64,000 bases of DNA from Siphonodentalium dalli. Taxonomy: Eukaryota; Mollusca; Scaphopoda; Gadilida; Siphonodentaliidae. Positions 47,160-58,678 of the stretch are shown in pieces. Both the position numbers and the translations under genes were made by a program. The DNA lies in NCBI GenBank assembly GCA_032622095.1, contig CP136061.1:67893127-67957126 (forward strand), written 5' to 3'. Position 1 is the stretch's first letter, and each line of letters starts with the position of its first letter. The notes beneath the pieces are model-generated. The model saw only the letters and a list, made by a program, of their open reading frames with translations, ran no database searches and was not told the origin of the DNA.

Positions 47160-48027
47160 TCCCAAATCACGAGACCATATCCACTCCACGCCCATAATCC
47201 ATATCCACACCCATACTCCATCAATATCCACACCAAACTCCATCCATATCCATACTCACACCCCATTATCCATATCCACACATACACTCCATTATCCATA
47301 GCACACCGTACTCCATTATCCATATCCACATCCATAGATACTCCATCATCAATATCCACACCCATACTCCATACATATCCATACCCACACCTCATTAGCC
47401 ATATCATCCATATCCACACAAATACTCCGTCATAAATATGCACACACATTCTCCATTATCCATAGCACACCCATACACCATCATCAATATCCACATCCAT
47501 AGATACTCCATAATCAATATCCACACCCATACTCCATCCATATCCATACCCACACCTCATTAGCCATATCATCCATATCCACACAAATACTTCGTCATAA
47601 ATATGCACACCCATTCTCCATTATCCATAGCACACCCATACACCATCATCAATATACACATCCATAGATACTCCATAATCAATATCCACACCCATACTCC
47701 ATCCATATCCACACCCACACCCCATTATCCATATCCAAACATATACTCCATTACCCATAGCACACCCATACTCCGTCATCAATATGCACATGCAACCATA
47801 CTACATTATCCATAGCACACCCTTAAACCATCAACAATATCAACATCCATACCCCATTCCCAATATCCACACCCACACTCCATCCATATCCACACCCATA
47901 CCCCATTACCCATACCCACACCTATACTCCATTACCCATAGCACACCCATACTCCCTCATCAATTTCCACACCCATACTCCATCCATATTCACACCCATA
48001 TAATTATACTCCATTATCTATATCCAC
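47160..48027. repeat. Irregular 22-24-bp minisatellite
   Basis: Variants of CCATATCCACACCCATACTC and CATCATCAATATCCACA repeat for about 870 bp. The repeat makes both strands look open (Ser/Pro/His/Thr-rich on plus, Gly/Tyr/Met/Trp-rich on minus); these frames are artefacts. Confidence 0.88.
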
Positions 48028-48185
48028 ACCCATACTCAATTGGCTATATTCACACATGCAGTCTAACATACAACGTACATGCATTATCAGCTGAACGCCA
48101 GGGGGATGGGGCTTTAACAAGATCTGTAACTTGTGCCCAGATCACCCGTGCACCCACCCTATTTCATGTTATTACCATGTAAGTA
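48028..48185 (+). repeat. ~158-bp segment, inverted copy at 52550
   Basis: The segment from ACCCATACTCAATTGGCTAT to ATTACCATGTAAGTA is repeated in reverse complement at 52550-52707 with few changes. It includes CTGAACGCCAGGGGGATGG. The two copies stop matching exactly at GTAAGTA, where the long palindrome begins. Confidence 0.85.
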
Positions 48186-49140
48186 TAATATACTGCGAGA
48201 CATATGGGGTGGACTACATTCATATCGCTTGCTGTCATTTTCTCCATAATGCGGCATAATGCGAATAAAAAATCCGATATGCATTCAGTGGGTCACAGCA
48301 AAAGATATGTAAAGCGATCTATAATGCAAGAAATTACAAAATCCAACACATTCATATTATGCATCATTAGAGACGGACAGTAGACTTGAGGTGTTCTGCT
48401 TCCTATGATGACTATCTTGGACTAATTGTGACCCGCCATATCAAATCCAGTCGGAAGTCGGGATTTGTTTACCCTGTGCCAATGCATTCTCTTATATTTA
48501 CGAGTCGACCATATATAGGTCGCGACTCGCCTCGCATATATAAGAGAATGCATTGGCCTAACAATTTTTTACAATTTTAATAATTTGTTCTTGTATTCTT
48601 TAACAATTTTATAATTTCACCCATACAGAGCCCCAGACAAACATGAGCAGACGACACTCTTCTAGGTGCTTCTATATATGTGTGGGGCTCCCTGCAGGGT
48701 AATGGATGTTTTTTTTATTTTATGTCCAAAAAATTGTAAGAAACATTTATTTTAAAAAAATGATAAAAAAAATTGTTAGGCCAATGCATTCTCTTATATA
48801 TGCGAGGCGACCTATGGTCGACTCGCATATATAAGAGAATGCATTGGCACAGGGTAAAAAAAATCCCGACTTCCGACTGGATTTGATATGGCGGGTCACA
48901 ATTAGTCCAAGATAGTCATCATAGGAAGCAGAACACCTCAAGTCTACTGTCCGTCTCTAATGATGCATAATATGAATGTGTTGAATTTTGTAATTTCTTG
49001 CATTATAGATCGCTTTACATATTTTGGCTGTGACCCACTGAATGCATATCGGATTTTTTATTCGCATTATGCTGCATTATGGAGAAAATGACAGCAAGCG
49101 ATATGAATGTAGTCCACCCCATATGCCTCGCAGTATATTA
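48186..49140. mobile_element. 955-bp long palindrome with palindrome-bounded core (loop orientation 2)
   Basis: Arms of about 370 bp pair from TAATATACTGCGAG at the left to CTCGCAGTATATTA at the right with few mismatches. Included words are GGGGTGGACTACATTCATAT, GACGGACAGTAGACTTGAGG and TGTGACCCGCCATATC. Inner palindromes at 48479-48556 and 48781-48847 bound a 224-bp core. The core is the reverse of that in the 12.6-kb copy. Frames in the two arms are mirror images and not genes. Confidence 0.88.
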
Positions 49141-49854
49141 TTTCGGCCAATTTGGCCGGTTACTTCATGTGACTTTTTCATCTGACGTGTGTGTCGGATA
49201 ATTGATCTGGAGGATTTATGTAAATGTTAGCCCAAACTACATTTCCAAGTAACGATGGTTTTGTTGTTTATTTTGAGGAATAATACCGCGTCAGATGAAT
49301 TCAGCCCAAATATGTTAACAGTTGTCGTGTCAAACATTCGGCAGTAGCTTAGCGTTATTTAGTATTTGTGGATGTCCTTTAACATGGGGAAAATAGACTA
49401 CTGCGCTTGAACGAGCATGTGAATTTGTCGTTTTTAATGTACAGCAACTTGATAATCAATAACAGAGGCATTCTCTGTCAAATAAGGTCGCTCTATTTAC
49501 GGTATTAATTGCGGAACTTTCTAAAGTAAACTACGCGTAAACGGATACATACGGTAAATTATAGAATGTGCCGGAATCGGCCTAATCGCCCCATGGCCAA
49601 CTCGCCCAGTCGACGTGTGTCAATTCGGTACCTACTATAACATGTACCCGAGTCCGATTCGGAATAAAAGATGTATACGGGTGTTATATAGCGTTTGGTC
49701 CGTTGTTTCTCAATGAATATTATTGAAATTTGGTGTATATGTCCGGGCTGGGACATGGAATACAACAACGTTTGAATTGTTTTTAAATTTACAAATTTGT
49801 TGATTTTATTCAATTTTTTTTCGTTCTGAAAACACACTATAAAGTGTATATAAT
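49141..49854. other. Intergenic DNA, no gene seen
   Basis: Nothing recognisable. A 106-residue minus-strand frame at 49559-49879 has no family features. Confidence 0.4.
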
Positions 49855-50155
49855 ATAATAACGAACACGAGACATACATAATTTATAAACTGTTAACAAA
49901 AGATATCAAATTCAATACATGACAAAGATGACTCAGTGGAGTTTATAAAGTGAACATAAAAACATTGAGGTAAGAATCTTTTTAAGGAATGCAACTTTAT
50001 TTAATGATAATAAACACATAAATTAAAATAACAAACATGAGACATACATGATTTATAAACTGTTAACAAAAGATATCAAACTCAATACATGACAAAGATG
50101 ACTCAGTGAAGTTTATAAAGTGAACATAAAAATATTAAGGTAAGAATCTTTTTAA
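49855..50155. repeat. Two direct ~130-bp repeats, 170-bp period
   Basis: 49855-49986 and 50025-50155 share GAGACATACATRATTTATAA, GACAAAGATGACTCAGTG and GGTAAGAATCTTTTTAAG, with a short spacer between. Confidence 0.85.
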
Positions 50156-51589
50156 GCATTACTAAACCGTTTAGCACAGACCACAGTCCACTTCACTCAT
50201 CCGATCATCACCAAACTTCATATTTATCTTGATATTGATCTATCAGATGAGAGCTATCAAATATTTTTTTAATTTCATAGGAAAAAATGGTCGCCAGCGG
50301 CCATATTGCATTTACGTTATATTTTATCGCGTCATGTCGATATCTAGTATTACTTAGAAATTTCACCTTTCCAGATTCATAATTGCTCCATTGACTGTAA
50401 CAGATGAAATTATTCCCCTCTTCGGATAGAGTGTCACTGAAACTTTATTTTGTCAGACTGTCTGTATAATCACTGATTATATATGGCAATAATCTGTAAT
50501 AAGATGTAGCACTATTTTATTTTATATTTACATGCAGTGCTGTTTTTATACATCAATTCTAATCCCCCTAGATCATCATGTGATCGATCATACATCGCGC
50601 GAGGACCTGGTTGAATTAAGGGGGGTTTTATGGATCACTTCTGTCCTCAAGCTAGATTATACTTATGACATTTAATGGCATGTTTCTAACGTGGAGGGTT
50701 AGATATGTTTGAGAAACCACCACTCTTTAATTCACACCAAGTTCTCAGCTGTCATGTTCGGATATTAGAACCCATAGCCATGATATATGGTTTATTTTGT
50801 GTATACTAGTAATATAGTTATTTTCAGTACCTTTATATACCAGTACTGTGTATAACAATGCATATAAATTAATCCATGTATACATGTATATTGATTCAAC
50901 GGATTCAGTGGTTTTGTCCATCAGTCTATCAAATTTGCGGGGAAAACATGGCCACAAGCAGTACACCCTGCTAAATTTCGAATTTGAATCAATTGGCGCA
51001 CCCTGCAGCCAGCTTTTATTGGAGAACTTTTTCTTATGTGGATATTTTGGGTCACCGCTAGATGTGAGCCATATTTTGTTCTCAAACTGTCCTTGTGAAG
51101 ACATCACTGCCAGCGGTGATCTTCAATTTTACTATTTTTATGGCTAAATAATTTGGTTGATCCTACAGACGACACCTTGTCCGATCGTCATCAGATTCCA
51201 CAATTATCTTCTGGATAACCAGGGTGAGAGTAATCTAATTTTCCCGAATTTCGTTAAAAAACAGTACCACAGGCAGCAATTTGGTATCTTACTCTTTGAT
51301 CCTCTTTTGCATGACTGAATTGTTTAGCAACTGTACAGACACATCCCTCATCTGGTTTTTATATACATGTATATCTCTTCATGCGGATAGCCAGTATTAC
51401 GTAGGTACTTCAACTTTCTGCATTCCTGTCATCATTTGAAATATAAAAATTTACCTGATACATGCACCCTTCAAAATTTGTTTCGTCGTATCTATTTTAA
51501 TGACCCGTATGGTAATATTGATACAGATATATTTGTCAAACATTTCTTTGTACAATATACAGGTATTTAGTTTGTAACTAAATCTAGAA
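50156..51589. other. Intergenic DNA, no gene seen
   Basis: AT-rich sequence without clear structure. The frames at 50745-51147 on the two strands overlap each other and lack family features. Confidence 0.4.
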
Positions 51590-51594
51590 ATATA

Positions 51595-52101
51595 TAATAG
51601 TAGCTCGTGGACCCCACTTCGTCCGGGATGTTCCCCTCTGATTTTCGGAGAAATGCGCGATTTAACCTTGAATTGACTATTTTAAAGGTGAAGGTCATGT
51701 CGGGGTCACGATTTGACCCGTCCAAAACACTCCCCGGACAAAAGTCACGACAAAAGTACCCGTCGAAATCCGCCCGGCTTTATACCCGATTTGACCTTGA
51801 ATTGACAATTTTGAATGTCAAGATCAGGTCAGGGTCATGATTTGACCCACCCGAAACACTCCTGGGACAAAAGTAACAGTAGGTATCAAATTTCGTTGAA
51901 ATACTTCCGTTTTACCAGATTTGACCTTGAATTGATCTTTTTGAATGTCAAAGTCAGGTCGGGATCAAGATTTGACCCGTCCAAAATACTCCCTGGAAAT
52001 AATTTCCCCTAGGTATCAAATTTCGTCAAATCTGTCCGGCAGTTTTCCCGGCCATAGCTAACAGACAAACAGACAGACAAATGTCCAAAATATATATTAA
52101 A
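51595..52101 (-). mobile_element. Helitron-like element, inverted
   Basis: Read on the minus strand it starts near 52100 with TTTTGGACATTTGTCTGTCT, carries repeated modules complementary to TTTGACCTTGAATTGA and ATTTGACCCGTCCAAAA, and ends with a CCCGGACGAAGTGGGG hairpin near 51612-51627. The modules match the Helitrons at 26-28 kb. Confidence 0.65.
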
Positions 52102-52480
52102 CTAGCTGATGTACTCGACTTCGTTCGGGCTAGTTAGGGATTTTTTTTGTGATCGCCTCCATCTGGACAGTACCCAGTATATACAGCGTCTGGCCAAACT
52201 ATTGTTCAATTGGTCCAGAAACATGCCTATATCAGCACGTTCGAGAACATGGTCCCACGTGAAATTGGACCCGTCCATATTGCTCCCGGGATCGAAGTAG
52301 TCCTACACACAAATTTTTAGTCGGATCGGTCAAGGTCCAGAAACATGCCTATGAGCGAGGTCAAGTTGACACGTTAAATACCAAATTCGAGCAGTGTTAG
52401 AGTCTATAACACATACACACATGCATTCACGCATACACACATACATACATACATACAGACAGGTGTTTCAAAATGTATAA
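52102..52480 (-). mobile_element. Helitron-like fragment, inverted, tail-joined to previous
   Basis: The minus-strand 3' end has hairpin-like CCCGAACGAAGTCGAG then CTAG at 52102-52105, directly abutting the start of the previous element. The body contains GGTCCAGAAACATGCCTAT twice, and its 5' side is a CATACATACAGACAG-type run. This repeats the head-to-tail arrangement seen near 26 kb. Confidence 0.6.
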
Positions 52481-52549
52481 TCGATAGCTACAACAATTCT
52501 ATGGTAGATAGTTCACGGCCGACCTGATGCATGCATCTTAGTTTTCTTG

Positions 52550-52707
52550 TACTTACATGGTAATAACATGAAATAGGGTGGGTGCACGGGTGATCTGGGC
52601 ACAAGCTACCGATCTTGTTAAAGCCCCATCCCCCTGGCGTTCAGCTGATAATGCATGTACGTTGTATGTTAGACTGCATGTGTGAATATAGCTAATTGAG
52701 TATGGGT
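52550..52707 (-). repeat. ~158-bp segment, inverted copy of 48028-48185
   Basis: It is the reverse complement of the segment before the long palindrome; see the first copy. Here the flank beyond TACTTAC is unrelated, so the palindrome is absent. Confidence 0.85.
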
Positions 52708-53161
52708 TCATTAGTGAGAATGATTAAACATTGGTATCTAACTGGACTATTATCGGTAATGCCACTGTTTACGTAACATTAGTTTTGACATGCAAAATTT
52801 CATTATTATTAGGCGAGTTATCAATACTGAAAATAAGAACCAGCCAATCTATTGTTCATGTACTCAGGACGTCAGGTACTAATCTTGTTGGTGATAGTTT
52901 TATTTTTACAGACTTTTATGTATTTTCGTAAGAACCCAATTCGAACTCATTCAGTCCCTTTATTCAAGTTAGCAACTATAAGTTGTTAAATTAAGATATA
53001 ATGTGATATAATTGGATTAAAAGGATCAGTTACGTTGGTTAATCAAGTTAATTAAGCTTATTAATATTAACAGCATACCCGCGCATGTGGCTTCGGATAT
53101 AGTAGATATTATGAGATACGTGCTGTGACATTGGCTCGCTCACCTATAATATAGTTGTTGG
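52708..53161. other. Intergenic DNA, no gene seen
   Basis: Nothing recognisable in this AT-rich stretch. Confidence 0.4.
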
Positions 53162-53879
53162 CTATTCCGGGTAACAGGAACGGAACGAGGAACAGTAACA
53201 GGTTCCGAGTAACAAGTAATTATTCCGAGTAACAGGAACAGAGATATAAACTCAATTTTCTACGTGTTCTGTACGCTAAAAAAAAACAGCAAAACACTAT
53301 ACATATATTCGAAACATGAACATTGCAACATTTATACACTATACTTTTGAGAATTAAGAACATCAGCGGTGAATCGGCAATTTGAAATCGGTGAATCGAG
53401 TCATCGATTATTATTGTTTTTATAGCGCCTTGATATAATATTATGCCATGCAATATGATTAAAATACTGTAATTCATCACCATTCATCACAATTTGGAAC
53501 GTCTGTGTCTCAGAAGGTTCCCATATATATATAGAGTAATAGAAAATATCTGAAATCATAGAAACATTTTCCCCGTTGCGGCTCCCAGAATGCAACATAT
53601 AATTCAAACTATAGATTATTTTCAATAACTCTATATCTTTAAGATATAGAGTTATTCCCCTTCCATTGGAAATAATAGACTTTATAGCACAGAACACACG
53701 TCGGTATCTCAACAAAAACAACACAGTTTAGTACGCCGAATGAGTTGATAATACAATGTTTTTGAGCTTTCACTTTCAAATGGTATATAATATGGAATTT
53801 ATTTTATATAATGTGATCTGGGGGTTCGAAAATTAATTGGGCCAATAAAATCCCGTCCGCTCCTGTTACCCGGAATAGT
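53162..53879. mobile_element. 718-bp element with CTATTCCGGGTAACAGGA ends
   Basis: CTATTCCGGGTAACAGGA at the left is exactly inverted as TCCTGTTACCCGGAATAG at the right. Subterminal GGAACAGTAACAGGTTCCGA-like words add to this. A small palindrome (CTCTATATCTTTAAGATATA, about 53630-53655) lies inside. No transposase is seen. Worn relatives occur near 30.3-30.6 kb. Confidence 0.7.
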
Positions 53880-54221
53880 CAATTCCGTTAAATACCAATT
53901 GTCATGGTTTGGTTACTCACTTCGCACAGAAATTTCACACCTTAATTGTGTATTTTATATTCCGGAGAGCAGCTTATTATCGGATAATTTCGACGATCAC
54001 AAACAAGCAAACACTGAACAAGTAGAATTCGTTCCTAACTATTTCCTAAAGTACATTCTAAAGTATAAAATAGCTTGATAACGACTCTCGCATGGTCATC
54101 ATGGACTTTGATACACTTACACATTATAAACAACAACTAACTTCGGCGGCCTTCTTCCACGAAACATTGTTTACACGATATGCACGCGGATAATTCTTAT
54201 CGCTGTTTCCATTTGTAATAA
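53880..54221. other. Intergenic DNA, no gene seen
   Basis: Nothing recognisable. The 36-bp satellite starts directly after this stretch. Confidence 0.4.
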
Positions 54222-54312
54222 CCCTATTAGTCGGGGACCCCAGACGGTTTAATTTAACCGCATTAGTCGGGGACCCCTTAATATTACCTTATTAGTCGCG
54301 GGGACCACAGAC
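54222..54312 (+). repeat. Left remnant of the 36-bp minisatellite
   Basis: Two to three units with TTAGTCGGGGACCCC and GACGGTTTAATTTAACC precede the hAT-like element. They show that the element inserted into an existing satellite array. Confidence 0.85.
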
Positions 54313-54685
54313 CAGGGTTGGGGTAATCGTAATCAGTAATCGTAATCAAACTAATCGATTACAAAATTTGGAGTAATCGTCTGTAATCAGTAATCATGAC
54401 ATTTCTTGATTACAAGTAATCGTAATCGTAATCGTAATCGATTACTTTCAAATATACCTGTAATCATGATTTTGATTACTTTTTTATTACTTTTACTAAA
54501 ATATCCATATGGATGGCTATTGGATACTCATAGTCTCATACTGTGGTACTGTGGAGTGTGCAAAGATACAAACAACATACTAGAAAGTTAGTACAATTTT
54601 GTCATGTGTTATGTTAGTGGTACAGTGTGTATGTACATTCTGGCAGTGGACACAGACAACAACAAACTAGGGCTTCACGGTATCC

Positions 54686-55086
54686 TATGGAATCCTATTA
54701 GGGCCACTTGCTAGTGGCGCTTTCGGCGCACTTTTTGTCGCTTTCGGAGCGATGCGCCGAAAGCACCGAAACATACCCTAATGGCGCACTTTTTGTCGCT
54801 TCCGGCGCGCGCCATTAGGGAGTGGACCTAATAGTATGCCTAATGGCGCTTTCGGCGCGCGCCGAAAGCGACAAAAGGTGCGCCATTAGTAACGCGCCGA
54901 AAGCGACAAAATGTGCGCCGTTACGGCGCACATTTTGTCGCTTTCGGCGCGCCGAAACATGCGCTAATATCGCACATTTTTTCGCTTTCGGTGCGCGCGC
55001 CGAAAGCGACAAAAAGTGCGCCAAAAGCTACAAATAGTGCGCGTTACTAAAGCGCCATTAGCAAGTGGCCCTAATAGGATTCCATA
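54686..55086. mobile_element. GC-rich foldback with TATGGAATCCTATTAGGG ends, copy 1
   Basis: The ends TATGGAATCCTATTAGGGCC and GGCCCTAATAGGATTCCATA are inverted repeats. Inside, the words GCGCCGAAAGCGACAAAAAG and CTTTTTGTCGCTTTCGGCGC alternate in both orientations many times, so the strand can fold in many ways. It is much more GC-rich than the surroundings. Confidence 0.85.
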
Positions 55087-55098
55087 GTATCCACCTTC

Positions 55099-55320
55099 TA
55101 TGGAATCCTATTAGGGCCACTTGCTAATGGCATCGCGCCGAAAGCGCCGAAAGCGCCGAAAGCGACAAAAAGTGCGCCATTAGTAACGCGCCGAAAGCGA
55201 CAAAAAGTGCGCCGAGCGGCGCACATTTTGTCACTTTCGGCGCTTTCGGCGCATCACGCCGAAAGCGACAAAAAGTGCGCCGAAAGCGCCATTAGCAAGT
55301 GGCCCTAATAGGATTCCATA
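55099..55320. mobile_element. GC-rich foldback, copy 2 (shorter)
   Basis: It has the same ends and internal words as copy 1, only 12 bp away. It differs in the number and order of internal GCGCCGAAAGCGACAAAAAG-type modules. Confidence 0.85.
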
Positions 55321-55437
55321 ACCTTCACAATACCGACTACGATATTTGATGAAATACCGCGGTATGACTAAATACCGTCAAGAATAATTTCCAAACATTT
55401 TGCTAGTCAAGATCCTTTGGAATATGCAGTACGCAAT

Positions 55438-55939
55438 TTAAAGGCACGTGCGGCCTTAATTGTCGAAAATATTCATATTTGTTCCAAACACCGTAAACAG
55501 AAAAACATTAAAACGCATACAGTTCCGTTCATATATACCATGACCATCGCGTAAACAGCATGTTATCATAAAGATTTACTATATTTTACCTAAGCAAGAG
55601 CCTGATTGTGTTACAGAAGACAACACAATGCTACTGGATAATCACACACAAATGGCATAAACGCTCTTTATTAGTTCCATATCAGGTATTCAACAACAAA
55701 GAACGCTCTTTATGTTTACCATCATAATATAAACAAACACCAGAAAAGTAACTTTTTATGCCTTTGTTTACATAACAATGGTCAAACAAATGACCATAAC
55801 ATACTGTTTATGCGATATTTCTTATTTGTATACGGACAAAGTCTATCTACATTTTGATGTTCTTTCTGTTTGTGGCGGTTTTTGACGGGTGGAGATATTT
55901 TCACAGAATACCCACCGCCAAGGCCAACCGTGTCTTTAA
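55438..55939 (+). mobile_element. TTAA MITE family B, copy 3
   Basis: It begins TTAAAGGCACGTGCGGCC and ends GGCCAACCGTGTCTTTAA, with TTAA at both edges. It is nearly collinear with 38294-38772 and better preserved. Confidence 0.87.
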
Positions 55940-56547
55940 TATTAGAGTGTGAATGTAGTGTTACGCCGACACACGCACATAGGACCACGAAATGCATGTC
56001 ACTTGTGATCATAACTAATTTGAGCTGCATATATGAGACGACTATAAACACACACCCATCATTATACAACGCGTTGACACTCTCTTTGTTGTGAATGCTT
56101 TTAGAACTTTCTTCAGTTTTGCTCTGGGCGTCCTGTCGGGCTGGTTATATCTTCTCAATCAATCAATCAGTTTAGTACAAAGCTATGATTGAACACAGAA
56201 CATGCAAATATATATACATATATGTACAATAGCAGGAAACTATATATTGGCTATAATCTTATACTCATGCCACAGTTATAATACCATATAATATTTATAT
56301 ATCTTAATCCCGCTGGGTGAAGGCACGCCCATTCCCATTTTGTCACCCACATCGAATAATGCAGGGGGAACAGCAGTTATATTTACCCCCGGTCTCAACA
56401 AATGGGATGTGTTTTGAAATGGGGAGTTTTTGCCCAGGCGGGTGGGGTCTTCAGTGTCTCACTAAGAGTTTGGGCAGTTCCTTAAAGGCACACTTAAGAT
56501 ATAATGACAATCTCCGCAATATACTAATGTTTTCAATCGACAGAAGT
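55940..56547. other. Non-coding part of the composite element
   Basis: No gene is recognised. It may include the 3' UTR of the antisense LINE fragment, but no tail is visible. Confidence 0.4.
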
Positions 56548-58190
56548 CTATAAAACTTTTCTTCGCTGTGATATTTCCAGTAATATTCCGGGATATATTT
56601 GATTCGGTGTGAACATGTAATTACATGTAATTACAAAGTGGTATTCATCTCCTATTCCGTCATTACATAATGTACAAACTCTGTCATTCCGTTTTGAATT
56701 TTTCCACCGTCCTCTTTCAATTGGTAATCGATGATTTGATGTCCTAATCTTAACGATGCATTCGGCTAAATACCATGGAAGTTCAGTTAGATATCTTCTG
56801 ATCTCCGGACGTACAGAAATACCACCATAGAAACCACCCCTTGATGATGTAGCTACATTTCCCAACCATTCCTGGTTAAACTGATCAATAAGTATGACCT
56901 TTATTCGTTTTATATCCGAGTGTGTTAGATCCCTTCTGCTCATGAACATGGAGTTCTTTCCAGTATCTTGGAATGTCTGCTTTATAAACCGGAACCATTT
57001 GAGGTCTTCACTGCTAGGCTGATTTCGATAAACGGTCAGTATTAATGTACACATATTTTTGGCGATAATCGAGCCCTCATTCGACATTAATTTCGACCAA
57101 TACGTTGAGATTCTACATTTTATTTCAATTATTAAAGGATGGCGACCTAATTCTCCGTATACCATATAGTTTGGTGTACTTTCTTTCATACCCATGATTA
57201 TCTTGCAAAATTTGAGATGTACACTTTCGATTGATTTACAGGGTTCAAACCCCCAAACTTCACTGCCATATAATAATATGGGTGCTACCATCGTATCAAA
57301 AAGATGAAGCATGATATCCACAGGTAGTTCTAATTTCCTTACTTTATTCAACAGTGCATACATCGCCTTCGTGCCAAGTTTGCACGTTTTCTTAATAGAT
57401 CTACAAAATCTTCCATTAAAGAACAAATTCACACCCAGATACACAAATTCCTTTACCGTTTCCAACGGTTTACCATTGAATATAAATGTCGGTACAATCA
57501 TAGGTAATCTTTTACAGAAAATCACAACTTTGGTTTTTGATGCATTAACTTCTAAAGCATTTCAAATTGTCAAAAAAAGTTCATCGAGATACTTTAAATT
57601 TTCGACCGCACAGTTACTGATAAATTCCTGCAAATCATTCACAATAAGGAGAACAAAAAAGGAGACATTAATTCTCCTTGAAAAAGGCCTATGTTGCTGG
57701 CAAAAAATTCAGAACGTTCTTGTTCTTTTTTCACACATGTTTTTATCTTGCTATACAGATTCCTCACTACCCTAAACAATTGACCATTTATTCCATTTTG
57801 CAGCATTTTAAGAAATAATCCCTCTATCCACACACTATCGTATGATTTTTTTAAATCTACAATTGCACAATAAAGTTTGCGCCCACTTACAAGATACATG
57901 TTAATGCTATTGTGCAGAATAAATACATTATCAACAGTTGAGTGCTTTTTCTTGAACCGCGTTTTGTTTGTACCAATGAGACCAGTTTCATCAGACAATT
58001 TGGAAATTCTTCTATTCAAAATTGATGTAAACATCTTAACGAAACAACTCAATAAAGTTACACCCCTATACGAATCGTGGCTCTCACGATCACCACTTTT
58101 CTTATATAAGGGCTGTATCATTCCAATAGCCCAATCTTCCGGGAAGAACCCGGTGTCCAATATCAAATATTCTCGTATCGCTGTTTCTCG
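56548..58190 (-). pseudogene. Truncated LINE ORF2, catalytic YADD region deleted
   Basis: Read from about 58190 leftwards: FFPEDWAIGMIQPLYKKSG, YRGVTLLSCFVKMFTSILN, FKKKHSTVDNVF, AIVDLKKSYDSVWIEGL (motif A) and GLFQGELMSPFLFSLL (motif B). A one-base loss near 57645 shifts the frame into VNDLQEFISNCAVE. Then the segment that should hold YADD is missing and a stop follows, before VNASKTKVVIF, FVYLGVNLFFNG, APILLYGSEVWGFE and a C-terminal VCTLCNDGIGDEYHFVITC, the Cys/His knuckle common in marine invertebrate LINEs. It is 5'-truncated with no endonuclease. Confidence 0.88.
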
Positions 58191-58678
58191 TTTCGTCTCG
58201 CTGGTTCTCTTTCATTACTTACAAGCACGCGTTATTGCCTCTGAATATATTAAAATATATTTACATAAATAAATACACATGAAACCTAGTGTATTCCCAA
58301 TAAGTTGGTGCATAACTTCATGATGAAGCCTTTCCAATACATGTAAATGTATCAAGTTTATATGTTTATTGCTTGATTCTTTCTATTGTTTCAGTCGTTT
58401 CTTGTTTCCATGTTATGCAGTGATGTCTTTATTCAATCAAATTTGATATATTAATTTGAATTATTTCAATATTTATTCCTATGCGATCAAACTGGTTGGA
58501 AACTAACAATTGTAATCAGATGTAATCAAAAAGTAATCGATTACATTTACTAAAGTAATTGTAATCGTAATCGATTACATTGGAAAAAATGTAATCAGAA
58601 ATCGTAATCGTAATCATGTAAATCAAAAGTAATTGTAATCGTAATCGATTAAATTGGCATGTAATCGCCCCAACCCTT

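Larger units (their letters stand above)
54313..58678. mobile_element. hAT-like composite, 4.4 kb, inside the satellite
   Basis: The ends are CAGGGTTGGGGTAATCG and the inverted CGCCCCAACCCTT, with subterminal arrays of TAATCGTAATCGATTAC words on both sides. The flanks CCACAGAC (54305-54312) and CCCCAGAC (58679-58686) match at 7 of 8 bases, although both also fit the satellite unit. Nested inside are two GC-rich foldbacks, a TTAA MITE and an antisense LINE fragment. No hAT transposase is present. Confidence 0.7.

Noticed and set aside
47112-48182. Overlapping frames of 70-132 codons on both strands
   Set aside because: They follow from the Pro/His/Ser-type codons of a 22-24-bp minisatellite; no domain, and both strands are equally open.
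48386-48941. Two 64-codon frames with identical N-termini on opposite strands
   Set aside because: They are mirror images produced by the arms of the long palindrome.
56548-58190. Active retroelement
   Set aside because: The frame is shifted, the YADD region is deleted, a stop interrupts it and no endonuclease is present.
57311-58272. Plus-strand frames of 131-154 codons, repeated at 62718-63113
   Set aside because: They are the antisense shadow of the LINE RT fragment on the minus strand.
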